Below, in pieces: positions 8,535 to 17,138 of a stretch of 64,000 nt of DNA. How positions within the stretch are numbered: position 1 is the stretch's first letter; each line of letters opens with the position of its first letter. The notes under the pieces are model-generated. The model was not told the DNA's origin, did not search any database, and saw only the letters and a program-made list of their open reading frames with translations. The DNA is from JBBQUN01 sp963717115 (lineage in GTDB: Bacteria; Actinomycetota; Acidimicrobiia; Acidimicrobiales; SZUA-35). The stretch spans positions 124,001 to 188,000 of the forward strand of contig CAVQVO010000009.1 of assembly GCA_963717115.1 (NCBI GenBank), written 5' to 3'. Both the position numbers and the translations under genes were made by a program.

Positions 8535-9014
8535 TCAGACCAGCTGGGCTTCGACCTGTTCCATGGCCGCGTCCTCGGAGACGTCGAGGGCGAACGACAG
8601 TTCCGAGACGAGCACCTTGCGGGCCTTGGAGTACATGTTCTTCTCGCCGGCCGACAGACCCTTCGCGGCATCGCGCAGCGCGAGGTTCCGAACGACCTCG
8701 GCGACCTGGTAGACGTCGCCCGACTTCAGCTTCTCCTGGTGGTTCTTGAAGCGGCGGGACCAGTTGGCCGGCTCCCGGACGTCCTTCTTGGCCAGCAGCA
8801 CGAACAGGTCCTCGACGTCTTCGAGGCTGATCGGGGGCCGCATTCCCACGTCGTCGACCCGGTCGACGGGCACCCGAACGGTCAATTCGTCGTGCGCGGT
8901 CTTGAGCACGAAGTACTTCTTCTTCTCGCCGTTGATCTCGATGGTCTCGGTCTTCTCGATGATGGCAGCCCCATGGTGGGGGTAGACGACGCGGTCGCCG
9001 GTCTTGAACGTCAT
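8535..9014 (-). CDS. carD: CarD-type RNA polymerase-binding regulator
   Basis: CarD/CdnL binds the beta subunit of RNA polymerase and stabilises open promoter complexes, notably at rRNA promoters. The 159-residue protein starts with the RNAP-interaction domain (FKTGDRVVYPHHGAA) and continues with the basic helical domain (ANWSRRFKNHQEKLKSGD, EKNMYSKARKVLVSEL), giving the usual length for actinobacteria. The ATG at 9014 is preceded by GAGTC-type purine-rich sequence and matches the normal MTFKTGD beginning; longer in-frame extensions are not family-like. Confidence 0.95.
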   Translation of the reverse strand: MTFKTGDRVVYPHHGAAIIEKTETIEINGEKKKYFVLKTAHDELTVRVPVDRVDDVGMRPPISLEDVEDLFVLLAKKDVREPANWSRRFKNHQEKLKSGDVYQVAEVVRNLALRDAAKGLSAGEKNMYSKARKVLVSELSFALDVSEDAAMEQVEAQLV

Positions 9015-9160
9015 GTGACTCCTCGGACAAGGTCCACCAACAGAAAGCGGATACCCCAAGGATGGCAGACCCAGCCGCGATTCCCCACCCGCGGCCATGA
9101 GCATTGCTGCCGAATCCGGCGTTCCCGTCTCCCCGGTCCGTCGACCCCGGATCCGGCCCG

Positions 9161-9379
9161 TCAGATCACGGCATCGATGATGCCGACCATCATCGACAGC
9201 ACCATGGCGACCACGGCGACCAGCATGAAGAAGAACGTGCCCGGTCGCCGCTTGTAGAGCGGGGGGATGTCGGGTTCGCTCGGCGACGGGGGCACGGTGG
9301 TTCGACCCGTTCCCCCGGTTTCGGCCCCCGGCCGGCCGGCCGACGTGGTCCGGCCCCGGCCCGGCTTCGATCGAGTCAT
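9161..9379 (-). CDS. Small single-pass membrane protein
   Basis: The 72-residue protein has a basic, glycine- and proline-rich N-terminal half and a single hydrophobic helix at the C-terminus (about residues 48-70, with TFFFMLVAVVAMVLSMMVGI). Such tail-anchored small proteins are often seen in actinobacterial genomes but this one is not recognised. The ATG at 9379 lies inside the gap between carD and galE; same strand as carD and 146 bases upstream of it, so the two might be cotranscribed. Confidence 0.5.
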   Translation of the reverse strand: MTRSKPGRGRTTSAGRPGAETGGTGRTTVPPSPSEPDIPPLYKRRPGTFFFMLVAVVAMVLSMMVGIIDAVI

Positions 9380-9525
9380 GCTGTCTCCCTGCGTGCGGCG
9401 ATCCGGATTCCGCCTCGATGGTAGCCGTGGCACCCGCGGCCCCGATCGGACCCCTATCGTCGAAGGAATCGAACACTCCGGAACCGCCGGCCGGTGCCGA
9501 TGGTTCCGGTGTCGAAAGGAATGCC

Positions 9526-10539
9526 ATGTCACGAACGATCCTGGTCACCGGAGGCGCCGGCTACATCGGTAGCCACACGTCCATCGCCCTGCTCGATCGG
9601 GGTTTCGACGTGGTGGTCGTCGACGACTTCTCGAACAGTTCCCCTCTGGCGGTCGATGCCGTCCGACGACTCTCGGGACACGACGTCACCCTGGTCGAAG
9701 CCGACCTGACCGATCGCGAGGCCACTCGGGCTGTGTTCGACGACCACGCCATCGACGCCGTCGTGCACTTCGCCGGGCTGAAGGCGGTCGGCGAGTCGTG
9801 GGAGCAGCCGTTGCGCTACTACCGGACCAATCTCGGGTCGACCATGAACGTGCTCGAGGCCATGGCCGACCACGAGGTGTTCGACTTCGTGTTCTCGTCC
9901 TCGGCCACGGTCTACGGCGACCCCGGGACCCTGCCGATCCCCGAGTCCGCTCCCATCTTCGCCACCAACCCGTACGGTCAGACCAAGCTCATGATCGAGC
10001 AGATCTGCGGTGATCTCGCCGCGAGCGACGATCGCTGGCGCATGAGCATGCTGCGGTACTTCAACCCGGTCGGCGCCCACCCCTCGGGCGATCTGGGCGA
10101 GGATCCGACCGGGGTCCCGAACAACCTCGTGCCGTTCGTGATGCAGGTGGCCGTCGGTCGGCGCCCGGAGGTCGCGGTGTACGGCGACGACTACGACACC
10201 CCCGATGGCACCGGTGTGCGCGACTACATCCACGTCGTCGACCTGGCCCTCGGCCACCTGGCGGCGATCGAACACCTCGAACCGGGCTGCGCCCGGTACA
10301 ACCTCGGAACGGGCACCGGCGCCTCGGTGCTCGACATCATCAAGACGACCGCCGAGGTCAGCGGACGACCGGTGCCGTATTCGATCCGACCCCGCCGGGC
10401 CGGCGACATCGCCACCTCGCTGGCCGATCCTCGACACGCCCAGGACGTCCTCGAATGGCGAGCCGATCGCAACCTCGAGTCGATGCTCCGAGACGCCTGG
10501 AACTGGCAGTCGAAGCACCCCAACGGGTTCGCCGACTGA
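9526..10539 (+). CDS. galE: UDP-glucose 4-epimerase
   Basis: GalE interconverts UDP-glucose and UDP-galactose. The 337-residue protein is a short-chain dehydrogenase-fold enzyme with the NAD motif GGAGYIG at residues 9-15, the catalytic SSSATVYG at about 124-131 and the YxxxK pair Y150/K154 in NPYGQTK. RYFNPVGAHPSG and GTGVRDYIHVVDLA are GalE-specific. The ATG at 9526 is preceded by a Shine-Dalgarno GAAAGGA, and longer in-frame starts would add unrelated sequence. Confidence 0.93.
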   Translation: MSRTILVTGGAGYIGSHTSIALLDRGFDVVVVDDFSNSSPLAVDAVRRLSGHDVTLVEADLTDREATRAVFDDHAIDAVVHFAGLKAVGESWEQPLRYYRTNLGSTMNVLEAMADHEVFDFVFSSSATVYGDPGTLPIPESAPIFATNPYGQTKLMIEQICGDLAASDDRWRMSMLRYFNPVGAHPSGDLGEDPTGVPNNLVPFVMQVAVGRRPEVAVYGDDYDTPDGTGVRDYIHVVDLALGHLAAIEHLEPGCARYNLGTGTGASVLDIIKTTAEVSGRPVPYSIRPRRAGDIATSLADPRHAQDVLEWRADRNLESMLRDAWNWQSKHPNGFAD

Positions 10540-10564
10540 GACCCGAACCTCGACGGTCCTCGAC

Positions 10565-10819
10565 CTACTCCTTGGGCTTCTTCGGATCCTTCAGCTGCTC
10601 GTAGATCTCCTTGCAGGTGGGACACACCGGGAACCGCTGCGGATCACGGCTCGGCACCCACTTCTTGCCGCACAGCGCCTCGAGCGGCGTTCCCTCGATC
10701 GTGCTCGGCAGGATCTTGTTCTTCTTCACGTAGTGCGCGAAGCGATCGTGGTCGCCGGCGTCGGTCGTCTGGCGATCGACGCGCTCCTCGGTGATCAGAT
10801 CGGTGTCGAGATCGGTCAT
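10565..10819 (-). CDS. DUF3039 family protein
   Basis: The 84-residue protein belongs to an actinobacterial family of unknown function. It has the family core RFAHYVKKNKI, LEALCGKKWVPSRDP and FPVCPTCKEIYE; the cysteines in ALCGK and CPTC suggest a zinc-binding ribbon. It is convergent with galE (25-base gap). No function should be assigned. Confidence 0.82.
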   Translation of the reverse strand: MTDLDTDLITEERVDRQTTDAGDHDRFAHYVKKNKILPSTIEGTPLEALCGKKWVPSRDPQRFPVCPTCKEIYEQLKDPKKPKE

Positions 10820-10877
10820 CGGACCATCTTCGTCGGTCGAAGGGGCGCCGACAACCGACCCGTGTCGAGCGCGCGAA

Positions 10878-11558
10878 TCAGGAGGCCGTCCCCGACGCCG
10901 TGAGCTGCCAGGAGGCGGCGATTGCCGCTTCGTCGAGTTCACCGCTCGAGCGGGCCAGGACGGTGTTGTCGCCGTCGAGGTAGACGACGAACGGGAAGCC
11001 GCCGGCGCCGTAGCTGACGAGCGCCTCACTGGATTCGCTGTCGCGCATGATCGGCGAGGTCCAGCCCACCCCGGTCTCGAGCCACTTGCTGGCCGGGTAG
11101 TTGCCCCGGCCGGCGCTGACCGAGGTCGACACCGCATAGACGTCCATGCCCTCGGGCTGGGAGCCGGCGTCGATCAGGGCCTGGACCCGGGGGGCCTCGG
11201 CCTGACAGTGCACGCACCAGTGGGCGAGGAAGTAGACGACCTTCGGGCGACCGTCGGCCTCGATGGTGATCTCGTTGCCCTCGAAGTCGGTTCCGACGAG
11301 CTTCGGGGCGACCATCCCGACCGCCTCGTCGTTGGCGGCCGTGGTCAGGCCACCGCTCTCGGGCATCTGCGGCAGGGCGTCGCCCTCGATCGTGACCGGC
11401 GCGGACTGGACGACGGAGTCGGGATCCGACGACCCCGCACCCGAGGTCGCGACGACCGCGATGGCGGCCGCCCCCAGGATGCAGATCGCCACGATGGCCA
11501 GGATGAAGCCCTTGTTGCTCGACTGCTGCGAGTTGTAACTCTTGGTGGTGGTGGTCAT
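10878..11558 (-). CDS. Membrane-anchored thioredoxin-like protein (TlpA/redoxin type)
   Basis: This 226-residue protein has an N-terminal membrane anchor (about residues 17-38), a short linker and a thioredoxin fold facing outside. The active site is WCVHC (C115, C118) with the cis-Pro loop in GGFPFVVYLDGD. It probably exchanges disulfides with exported proteins. Its ATG overlaps the stop of the DsbB-like gene by four bases (ATGA) and an AAGGAGG-type Shine-Dalgarno lies upstream, so the pair is one operon. Whether it oxidises (DsbA-like) or reduces (TlpA-like) is open; pairing with DsbB favours oxidation. Confidence 0.82.
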   Translation of the reverse strand: MTTTTKSYNSQQSSNKGFILAIVAICILGAAAIAVVATSGAGSSDPDSVVQSAPVTIEGDALPQMPESGGLTTAANDEAVGMVAPKLVGTDFEGNEITIEADGRPKVVYFLAHWCVHCQAEAPRVQALIDAGSQPEGMDVYAVSTSVSAGRGNYPASKWLETGVGWTSPIMRDSESSEALVSYGAGGFPFVVYLDGDNTVLARSSGELDEAAIAASWQLTASGTAS

Positions 11559-12112
11559 GGGGTCGCCTCCTTGGGGCGAAGCAACGCTAGTGGGACGAAC
11601 ACGAGAACCAGACCGAAGGCTGCGAAGGCCATGGTCGGGATGGTCACGAATCCCCAGGTGTTCACCCAGCGACCCGAGCACGGGTTGAGGGGGTCACACG
11701 AGGACGAGAACAGATTCGGGTATTGCTGCTCGAGCCGGTGGTAGGCCGAAACACCGAGACCGACCAGCGACAGCCCGAAGGCGAACCAGCCCAGCTTCGG
11801 TCGACGGAGCAACAGGGCGAGACCCAGGACGATCGAGGACGGATACATGAAGTAGCGCTGGACCCAGCACAGCCGGCACGGGTCGAAGCCGGCGATCTCG
11901 GAGTAGTAGAGGCTGCCGAGCATGGCGGTCGTCGGGGCGATCCACGCCATGACGAGCGCAAGGGGTCGGATCTCGTCGACCAGGTTCCGAACCGCAGGGG
12001 GCAGCGACCCGGTGGTCAACCGGACCACGCCGAGCACGAGCGCAGCGATGTTGACGACCATCGCTCCGACGAACAGCAGGGCGAGGAACAGGTTGACGGT
12101 CTCGACGGGCAT
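11555..12112 (-). CDS. DsbB family disulfide oxidoreductase
   Basis: The 185-residue protein has four to five membrane helices and two cysteine pairs: CRLC (C79, C82) next to WVQRYFMYP and C139/C145 in the outer loop SCDPLNPC. This is the DsbB/BdbC arrangement that takes electrons from a thioredoxin-like partner and passes them to quinone. The partner is probably the coupled downstream WCVHC protein. It is the first gene of the two-gene operon. Confidence 0.88.
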   Translation of the reverse strand: MPVETVNLFLALLFVGAMVVNIAALVLGVVRLTTGSLPPAVRNLVDEIRPLALVMAWIAPTTAMLGSLYYSEIAGFDPCRLCWVQRYFMYPSSIVLGLALLLRRPKLGWFAFGLSLVGLGVSAYHRLEQQYPNLFSSSCDPLNPCSGRWVNTWGFVTIPTMAFAAFGLVLVFVPLALLRPKEATP

Positions 12113-12334
12113 GGGCGCTTTCGTTGCCGGGAACGGCGGGAACTTCGGGCTACAGCATGACGCACGCCAACCTACCGAGCGCGCACGCCTCGACAGTGAA
12201 CCCGATCGGAGGTAAAGGACGCATCAACGCCCGAGATCGGCCCCGCCGACCGCTTCGTGAGCACCCCGGGCCGAGCGGTCGCCGCCCCTACCCGATCACC
12301 CGGTCGGCATCCCCGATGGATACTCTCCTGAGTC

Positions 12335-13480
12335 GTGCAGCTGGCCCTCCGAGAACTGCGTCGTGCGAAGTTGCGATTCGCCCTGCTGTCGTCGGCCATC
12401 GGCCTGCTCGTCTTCCTGATCCTCTTCCAGCAGGCGCTCTTCGGCGGACTCGTGACCAGCTTCATCGGCGCCGTCGAGAACCAGAACGCTCCGATCCTGG
12501 CGTTCGGCGACCAGGCTCGGACCAACGTCGAGGCGAGCCTGATCTTTCCCGGTCAAGCCGAACAGATCGCGGCGGTGCCCGGTGTCGGGCAGACCGGTCC
12601 CGTCGGCGAGAACACGTTCACGGTGCAGGCCGGCGGGGAACGACGGGACGCCGCGATCTTCGGCTACGAACTCGGTGGCCTCGGCGAGCCCACCACCCTG
12701 ATCGAGGGTCGGCTGCCCGAGGGGCCCTTCGAGGGTGTGGCATCGGCAGCCGACGTCGAACGGGGTTTCGGGATCGGCGACGTCGTCGAGGTCGTCGGCA
12801 CGGCAACGAGTGACCCCGACGAACCCGATACGGCGATCACGATCGTGGGGCTGGCCGCCGACCTGCAGTGGAGCGTCCAGGCGACGGTGTTCGTGTCCTA
12901 TGACACCTACGAAGCCGCCCGCCGCCACGTGGCCCCGGGGTCGACCGTCCTGCCGTCGCTGATCGCCATCGCGCCGACCGAGGGCGTCGACCCGGGCGAA
13001 CTCGCCGATCGGATCACGGAGTCGGTTCCCGGCATCGAGGCCGTCACCCGTCAGCAGGCCGTCGACGGCAACCCGGGAGTCCAGGGGGTCAACAGCTCGT
13101 TCGGCATCATCCTGGCGCTGGCGTTCATGGTGGTCGTGCTGGTCGTCGGCTTCTTCTTCCTGATCCTGACGGTCCAGAAGTCCAAGCCGCTCACCCTCCT
13201 GCGGGCCATTGGTGCCCCGGCGTCCTACCTGGTCAAGAACCTCCTGGCCCAGATCGTGATCGTGATGGCGGCCGGCGTGCTGCTCGGCGTCGTCCTCACC
13301 CTGGTCGTCGGCGCCGCAACGACCGGTGGCGCGATCGACGTCGAGCTCGATCCGGGCACCGTGATCCCCACCATCGGCCTCCTGTCGGTCCTGGCTCTCG
13401 TCGGCGGCCTGGCGTCGGTCCGTCGGGTGCTCCGGATCGATCCGATCCGGGCCACGGTCGACTCGGGGAGCAGCCTGTAG
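12335..13480 (+). CDS. ABC exporter permease (FtsX/MacB-like), first subunit
   Basis: The 381-residue protein has the FtsX-type layout: one N-terminal helix (about residues 17-37), a large extracytoplasmic domain, then three C-terminal helices starting near residue 250 (LALAFMVVVLVVGFFFLIL) with a conserved cytoplasmic SKPLTLLRAIGAP loop that contacts the ATPase. It closely parallels the DevC-type permeases. The start is GTG at 12335, with TACTCT eight bases upstream. The next permease starts inside its stop (TAGTG), and an ATPase follows, forming a three-gene exporter operon. Confidence 0.85.
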   Translation: MQLALRELRRAKLRFALLSSAIGLLVFLILFQQALFGGLVTSFIGAVENQNAPILAFGDQARTNVEASLIFPGQAEQIAAVPGVGQTGPVGENTFTVQAGGERRDAAIFGYELGGLGEPTTLIEGRLPEGPFEGVASAADVERGFGIGDVVEVVGTATSDPDEPDTAITIVGLAADLQWSVQATVFVSYDTYEAARRHVAPGSTVLPSLIAIAPTEGVDPGELADRITESVPGIEAVTRQQAVDGNPGVQGVNSSFGIILALAFMVVVLVVGFFFLILTVQKSKPLTLLRAIGAPASYLVKNLLAQIVIVMAAGVLLGVVLTLVVGAATTGGAIDVELDPGTVIPTIGLLSVLALVGGLASVRRVLRIDPIRATVDSGSSL

Positions 13481-14598
13481 TGCGCCTCGCCCTGCTCGAA
13501 CTGCTGCGCAAACCGGGTCGCTTCGCGGTCGCCGGCGGAGCGCTGACGCTGCTGACCCTGCTGCTGTTGTTCCTCGGGGCGCTGCTCGACGGCCTGTACC
13601 TCGGGTCGACCGGAGCACTGCGGTCCCAACCCGACGGCACCGTGGTCTTCAGTGCCGACGCCCGGCAGTCGTTGTTGCGTTCGACGATGACCACCGCCGA
13701 TCGCGATGCGATCGCCGAGATCGAGGGCGTGGCCCGGGCCGGTGGACTCGGGGTGACGCTCCTGGGGGTGCGGATTCCCGACGAGGCCGAGATCGCCGAC
13801 GGAGCGGTGCTCGGCTACGAACTCGACTCCGCCGCCGTCCCCCCGCCACCCGCCGAGGGACGGGCGTGGGTCGATCAGGCGATGGAACCGCTCGGTGCGG
13901 CGATCGGTGACGTCCTGCTGATCGGACCCAACGAGTATCCCGTCACGATCGAGGGATGGGTCGACGACACGAACTTCCTCGGCCAGAACGGCATCTGGGT
14001 CTCGCCGGAGACCTGGCGATCGGTCCAGAACGCCAATCGACCCGACGCGCAGCTCGGCCCCGACGAGTTCCAGGCGATCGTCGCCGAGTCGGCACCGGGT
14101 GCCGACCCCGCGACGCTGGCCGACCGCATCGACGCCGCGCTCGGATCGAACGATGGCGAGCGGACCGAATCCCTCACCCGAGACGAGTCGGTCGACGTCC
14201 TCCCCGGGGTGCGGGAACAGAACGCCACGTTCAACGCGATCATCGGCACCACGTTCTTCGTGGTCGGACTGGTCGTCGCGCTGTTCTTCGCCCTCCTCAC
14301 CCTGGAACGCATCGGGCTCTACTCGGTGCTCAAGGCCTTCGGGACGCCGAGTCGCACCCTGGTGCTCGGCGTCGCCGTCCAGGCCGTGGCCGTCGCCGTC
14401 ATCTCGTTCGCGTTCGGTGCCGCATTGACCGGGGCCCTGGCCCTCGGTGTCCCGGCCAGCGTTCCGGTCCAGTTCACGCTGTCGCGGGCCGTGTTCACCT
14501 TCGCCGGCATCACGGTCACCGCCGTCATCGGTGGGCTCGTCTCGTTGCGCCGCATCATCACCGTCGATCCGGCCGCCGCCATCGGCGCCGGGCTCTGA
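13480..14598 (+). CDS. ABC exporter permease (FtsX/MacB-like), second subunit
   Basis: This 372-residue protein is a diverged relative of the preceding permease with the same order: N-terminal helix, outer domain and three C-terminal helices beginning at about residue 250 (TTFFVVGLVVALFFALLTL) with the coupling loop ERIGLYSVLKAFGTPS. Its GTG start overlaps the upstream stop by one base. Both permeases probably form a heterodimer that handles a lipophilic or peptide substrate; nothing in the sequence shows which. Confidence 0.85.
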   Translation: MRLALLELLRKPGRFAVAGGALTLLTLLLLFLGALLDGLYLGSTGALRSQPDGTVVFSADARQSLLRSTMTTADRDAIAEIEGVARAGGLGVTLLGVRIPDEAEIADGAVLGYELDSAAVPPPPAEGRAWVDQAMEPLGAAIGDVLLIGPNEYPVTIEGWVDDTNFLGQNGIWVSPETWRSVQNANRPDAQLGPDEFQAIVAESAPGADPATLADRIDAALGSNDGERTESLTRDESVDVLPGVREQNATFNAIIGTTFFVVGLVVALFFALLTLERIGLYSVLKAFGTPSRTLVLGVAVQAVAVAVISFAFGAALTGALALGVPASVPVQFTLSRAVFTFAGITVTAVIGGLVSLRRIITVDPAAAIGAGL

Positions 14599-14611
14599 TC
14601 AGGAGGCTCTC

Positions 14612-15283
14612 GTGCCCGCCCTCGTACTCAACGACGTCCGCAAGGTCTACCGGTCCGGCGACAGTCAGGTGGTCGCCCTCGATCACGCCACGCTGAGCGT
14701 TGCCGACGACGAGATCGTGGCCCTGGTCGGTCCGTCGGGTTCGGGCAAGACGACGTTGCTGTCGATCGCCGGAGGGCTGCTGACCCCGTCGGAAGGTTCG
14801 GTGACCGTCACGGGAGAGCAGATCGAGCGCTACTCCGATCGACAGCTCACGACGTTCCGGGGCGAGCGCATCGGCTTCGTGTTCCAGGCGGTCAATCTGG
14901 TTCCGTTCCTCACGGCCCGCGAGAACCTGACCGTCGTCGCCGAGATGCGGGGCCGGGGTGGTTCGGCGGCGCGCCGCCGAGCCGAGACCCTGCTCGACGA
15001 ACTCGGACTGGGCGATCGCCTGAAGAACCTTCCCGAGCAGCTGTCGGGCGGCGAGCGTCAGCGGGTCGCCATCGGTCGGGCCCTCATGAACGAGCCGCGA
15101 CTGGTCCTGTTCGACGAGCCGACGTCGGCACTCGACTCGAAGCTCGGTGTCCAGGTGATGGAACTGATCCGCGCCGAGATCAAGGGTCGGGAGACCGCAG
15201 CGATCATCGTCACGCACGACACCCGGATGGTCGGCTATGCCGACCGCACCGTCGAGATCCAGGACGGTCGCCTGGTGGCGTGA
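14612..15283 (+). CDS. ABC transporter ATP-binding protein
   Basis: The 223-residue ATPase has Walker A GPSGSGKTT, the Q-loop in VFQAVNLVPFLTARENL, the signature LSGGERQRVAIGRAL, Walker B LVLFDEPTSALDS and the switch His in IIVTHD. It is of the LolD/MacB/FtsE class that works with FtsX-like permeases, here the two genes just upstream. GTG at 14612 is chosen because a strong AGGAGG (14601-14606) stands at proper distance; upstream in-frame starts lie inside the permease gene. Confidence 0.93.
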   Translation: MPALVLNDVRKVYRSGDSQVVALDHATLSVADDEIVALVGPSGSGKTTLLSIAGGLLTPSEGSVTVTGEQIERYSDRQLTTFRGERIGFVFQAVNLVPFLTARENLTVVAEMRGRGGSAARRRAETLLDELGLGDRLKNLPEQLSGGERQRVAIGRALMNEPRLVLFDEPTSALDSKLGVQVMELIRAEIKGRETAAIIVTHDTRMVGYADRTVEIQDGRLVA

Positions 15284-15286
15284 CGT

Positions 15287-15979
15287 TCAGGCCGACTCGG
15301 CCGGTGTGTCGGTGAACTCGAAGAACCGCTCGAGCAGGCTCTCGCCGACGAGCGCGGCGAGCGAGCCGGGTTCGGGCGCGGTTCCGGAGTCGAACGGGGC
15401 CTGGATCGCAGCGCCCTCGGCGGTGGCCGCGACGGCCCGCACCACGAGGGCCATCGCCGATTCGAGGTCGAGTCCGTGGGATTCGGCGACCACTCCGCCT
15501 CGTTCGCCGACCCGTCGGGTGTAGGCCGTGGTCAGCGCGTCGAGGCGACGGCGCTGGGACGACCGGAACATCTCGACGCACTCGGCGGCGTCGGACCGTT
15601 CGTGTTCGGGGGCGTAGGCCAGCGAGGTCCGGATCGTCGCCAGGGCCTGGACGCGGCGAGCGGAATCGGCTGCGGTGACCACCGCCGGGTCGGACTCGCT
15701 CGTCGTCTCGCCGGTCAGGTCGATCACGTCGGGGATCGTTTCGGGGTCGGCGGTCTCGAGGAGCCGGCGACGCACGGCGGCCTGGAAGGCCCCCTGGTCG
15801 GCCCAGAGTCGCTCGTGCACCGAGGCGCGGGTCACCCGGACACCCGACGAGGCCTCGAGATGGCGGAACACCTTCGTGTAGGTGATGCCCTCGAGACCGG
15901 TTCCCAGGCCTTCGAGGTCGACCAGGTCGACCGCCGCGTCGAGGACCAGCGTCTCCAATTCCGAGCGACTCCTCCGCAT
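15287..15979 (-). CDS. TetR-like transcription regulator (putative)
   Basis: The 230-residue protein has an N-terminal basic helical region (MRRSRSELETLVLDAA, then GITYTKVFRHLEASSGVRVT and SVHERLWADQGAFQAAVRRR) that resembles a TetR-type helix-turn-helix, followed by an all-helical ligand-binding-like part. The match is loose. ATG at 15979 stands six bases after TACGGT, a leaderless promoter. It is convergent with the ABC ATPase (three-base gap) and divergent from the enoyl-CoA hydratase gene. A 7-base inverted repeat GACCCGG/CCGGGTC (16057-16079) in the divergent region could be its operator. Confidence 0.6.
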   Translation of the reverse strand: MRRSRSELETLVLDAAVDLVDLEGLGTGLEGITYTKVFRHLEASSGVRVTRASVHERLWADQGAFQAAVRRRLLETADPETIPDVIDLTGETTSESDPAVVTAADSARRVQALATIRTSLAYAPEHERSDAAECVEMFRSSQRRRLDALTTAYTRRVGERGGVVAESHGLDLESAMALVVRAVAATAEGAAIQAPFDSGTAPEPGSLAALVGESLLERFFEFTDTPAESA

Positions 15980-16139
15980 GGCCACACCGTAGAGGTTTCG
16001 AGGGCCGGACCAGGAGTGCCCGATGACCCGTCGCCGATGGTCAGTTGTGCCCGGTCGACCCGGGCCCATCGACCGGGTCCATCGGGTCGTCGCGTGCGGA
16101 TCATTCGACCATCGTCGGTCACGATGGAAGACTCCGACC

Positions 16140-16976
16140 ATGACGAACGACGCGCTCCCGACCTCCCCGCCCATCGACGGAATCCGGCGCTTCGGTGACA
16201 CGGCGGTCTCGGTCGACGAGCAGCACGTCGCCACCGTCGAGATCCAGCGGCCGCCGAACAACTTCTTCAGTTTGGCGATGCTCCACGATCTGGCCAAGGC
16301 CGTTCGGTGGTGTGAGACCGACACGTCGGCCCGAGCGATCGTCCTGTGCGCCCAGGGCAAGAACTTCTGCGCCGGAGCGTCCTTCGACCCGGCCGAGGCC
16401 CGGCTCACGTCGGCGTCGAGCGCCGAGGGCGAAATGGCCGACCGCCACATCTACGACGAGGCCGTCGAGCTCTTCTCGGCGGCGCTTCCGATCGTGGCGG
16501 CGGTCCAGGGCGCAGCGATCGGCGGGGGGCTGGGTCTGGCCTGCATGGCCGATTTCCGGGTCGGTGGCCCGGCGACTCGGCTGTCGGCGAATTTCGCCCG
16601 GTTGGGGTTCCATCAGGGGTTCGGGCTCAGCGTGACGTTGCCGGCCCTGGTCGGTCAGCAACAGGCACTCGAACTGCTGTACACCGGCGCCCGGATCGAC
16701 GGCGAGCGTGGGCATGCGATCGGATTGCTCGATCGGATCGTCGACGACGACGCCATCCGATCCGTCGCCGGGGAGCTCGCCCTCGAGATCGCCCGTTCGG
16801 CCCCGTTGGCCGTGCGCTCGATCAAGGCCACGATGCGGGGCCATCTCCCCGAGGTCATCCGGACGGCGACGAACCGGGAGCGGGCCGAGCAGGAGCGCCT
16901 GACCCAGACCAGCGACTGGACCGAAGGCGTCAAGGCCATGGCCGAGCGACGCCTGCCCGACTTCACCGGCACCTGA
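16140..16976 (+). CDS. Enoyl-CoA hydratase/isomerase family protein
   Basis: The 278-residue crotonase-fold protein shows the oxyanion-hole segments GKNFCAGASFDP and VQGAAIGGGLGLACMADFRV and the VDD/ALDRIVDDDA trimer region. Family members hydrate or isomerise acyl-CoA esters; the exact substrate is unknown. In place of the second classical catalytic Glu region there is NFARLGFHQGFGLSVTLP, so an atypical reaction is possible. The last 12 codons and the stop are part of a 61-base unit that is repeated downstream, which is unusual. Confidence 0.85.
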   Translation: MTNDALPTSPPIDGIRRFGDTAVSVDEQHVATVEIQRPPNNFFSLAMLHDLAKAVRWCETDTSARAIVLCAQGKNFCAGASFDPAEARLTSASSAEGEMADRHIYDEAVELFSAALPIVAAVQGAAIGGGLGLACMADFRVGGPATRLSANFARLGFHQGFGLSVTLPALVGQQQALELLYTGARIDGERGHAIGLLDRIVDDDAIRSVAGELALEIARSAPLAVRSIKATMRGHLPEVIRTATNRERAEQERLTQTSDWTEGVKAMAERRLPDFTGT

Positions 16977-17134
16977 GCCCGACGCTCGGCCCAACGACAC
17001 CGCCGAGCGACGCTCGGCCCAACGACACCGCCGAGCGACGCCTGCCCGACTTCACCGGCACCTGAGCCCGACGCTCGGCCCAACGACACCGCCGAGCGAC
17101 GCCTGCCCGACTTCACCGGCACCTGAGCCCGACG
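16941..17134. repeat. Tandem repeat of the 3' end of the enoyl-CoA hydratase gene
   Basis: A 61-base unit covering the last codons and stop of the gene plus 25 downstream bases occurs at 16941-17001 and 17030-17090, with a third, 44-base copy at 17091-17134. Between them (17002-17029) lies a 28-base copy lacking the middle 33 bases. Copies are identical where they can be compared. In the short copy GCCGAGC-GAC-GCTCGGC forms a tight hairpin. Full units contain the same arms further apart. The array may serve as terminator between the convergent genes. Confidence 0.9.
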
Positions 17135-17138
17135 CGAA

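Noticed and set aside
16346..17065. Overlapping long frame ending in the same ERRLPDFTGT peptide as the enoyl-CoA hydratase
   Set aside because: It is a shadow frame; the shared ending arises because the repeat copy is offset by 89 bases and is read in phase with that frame.
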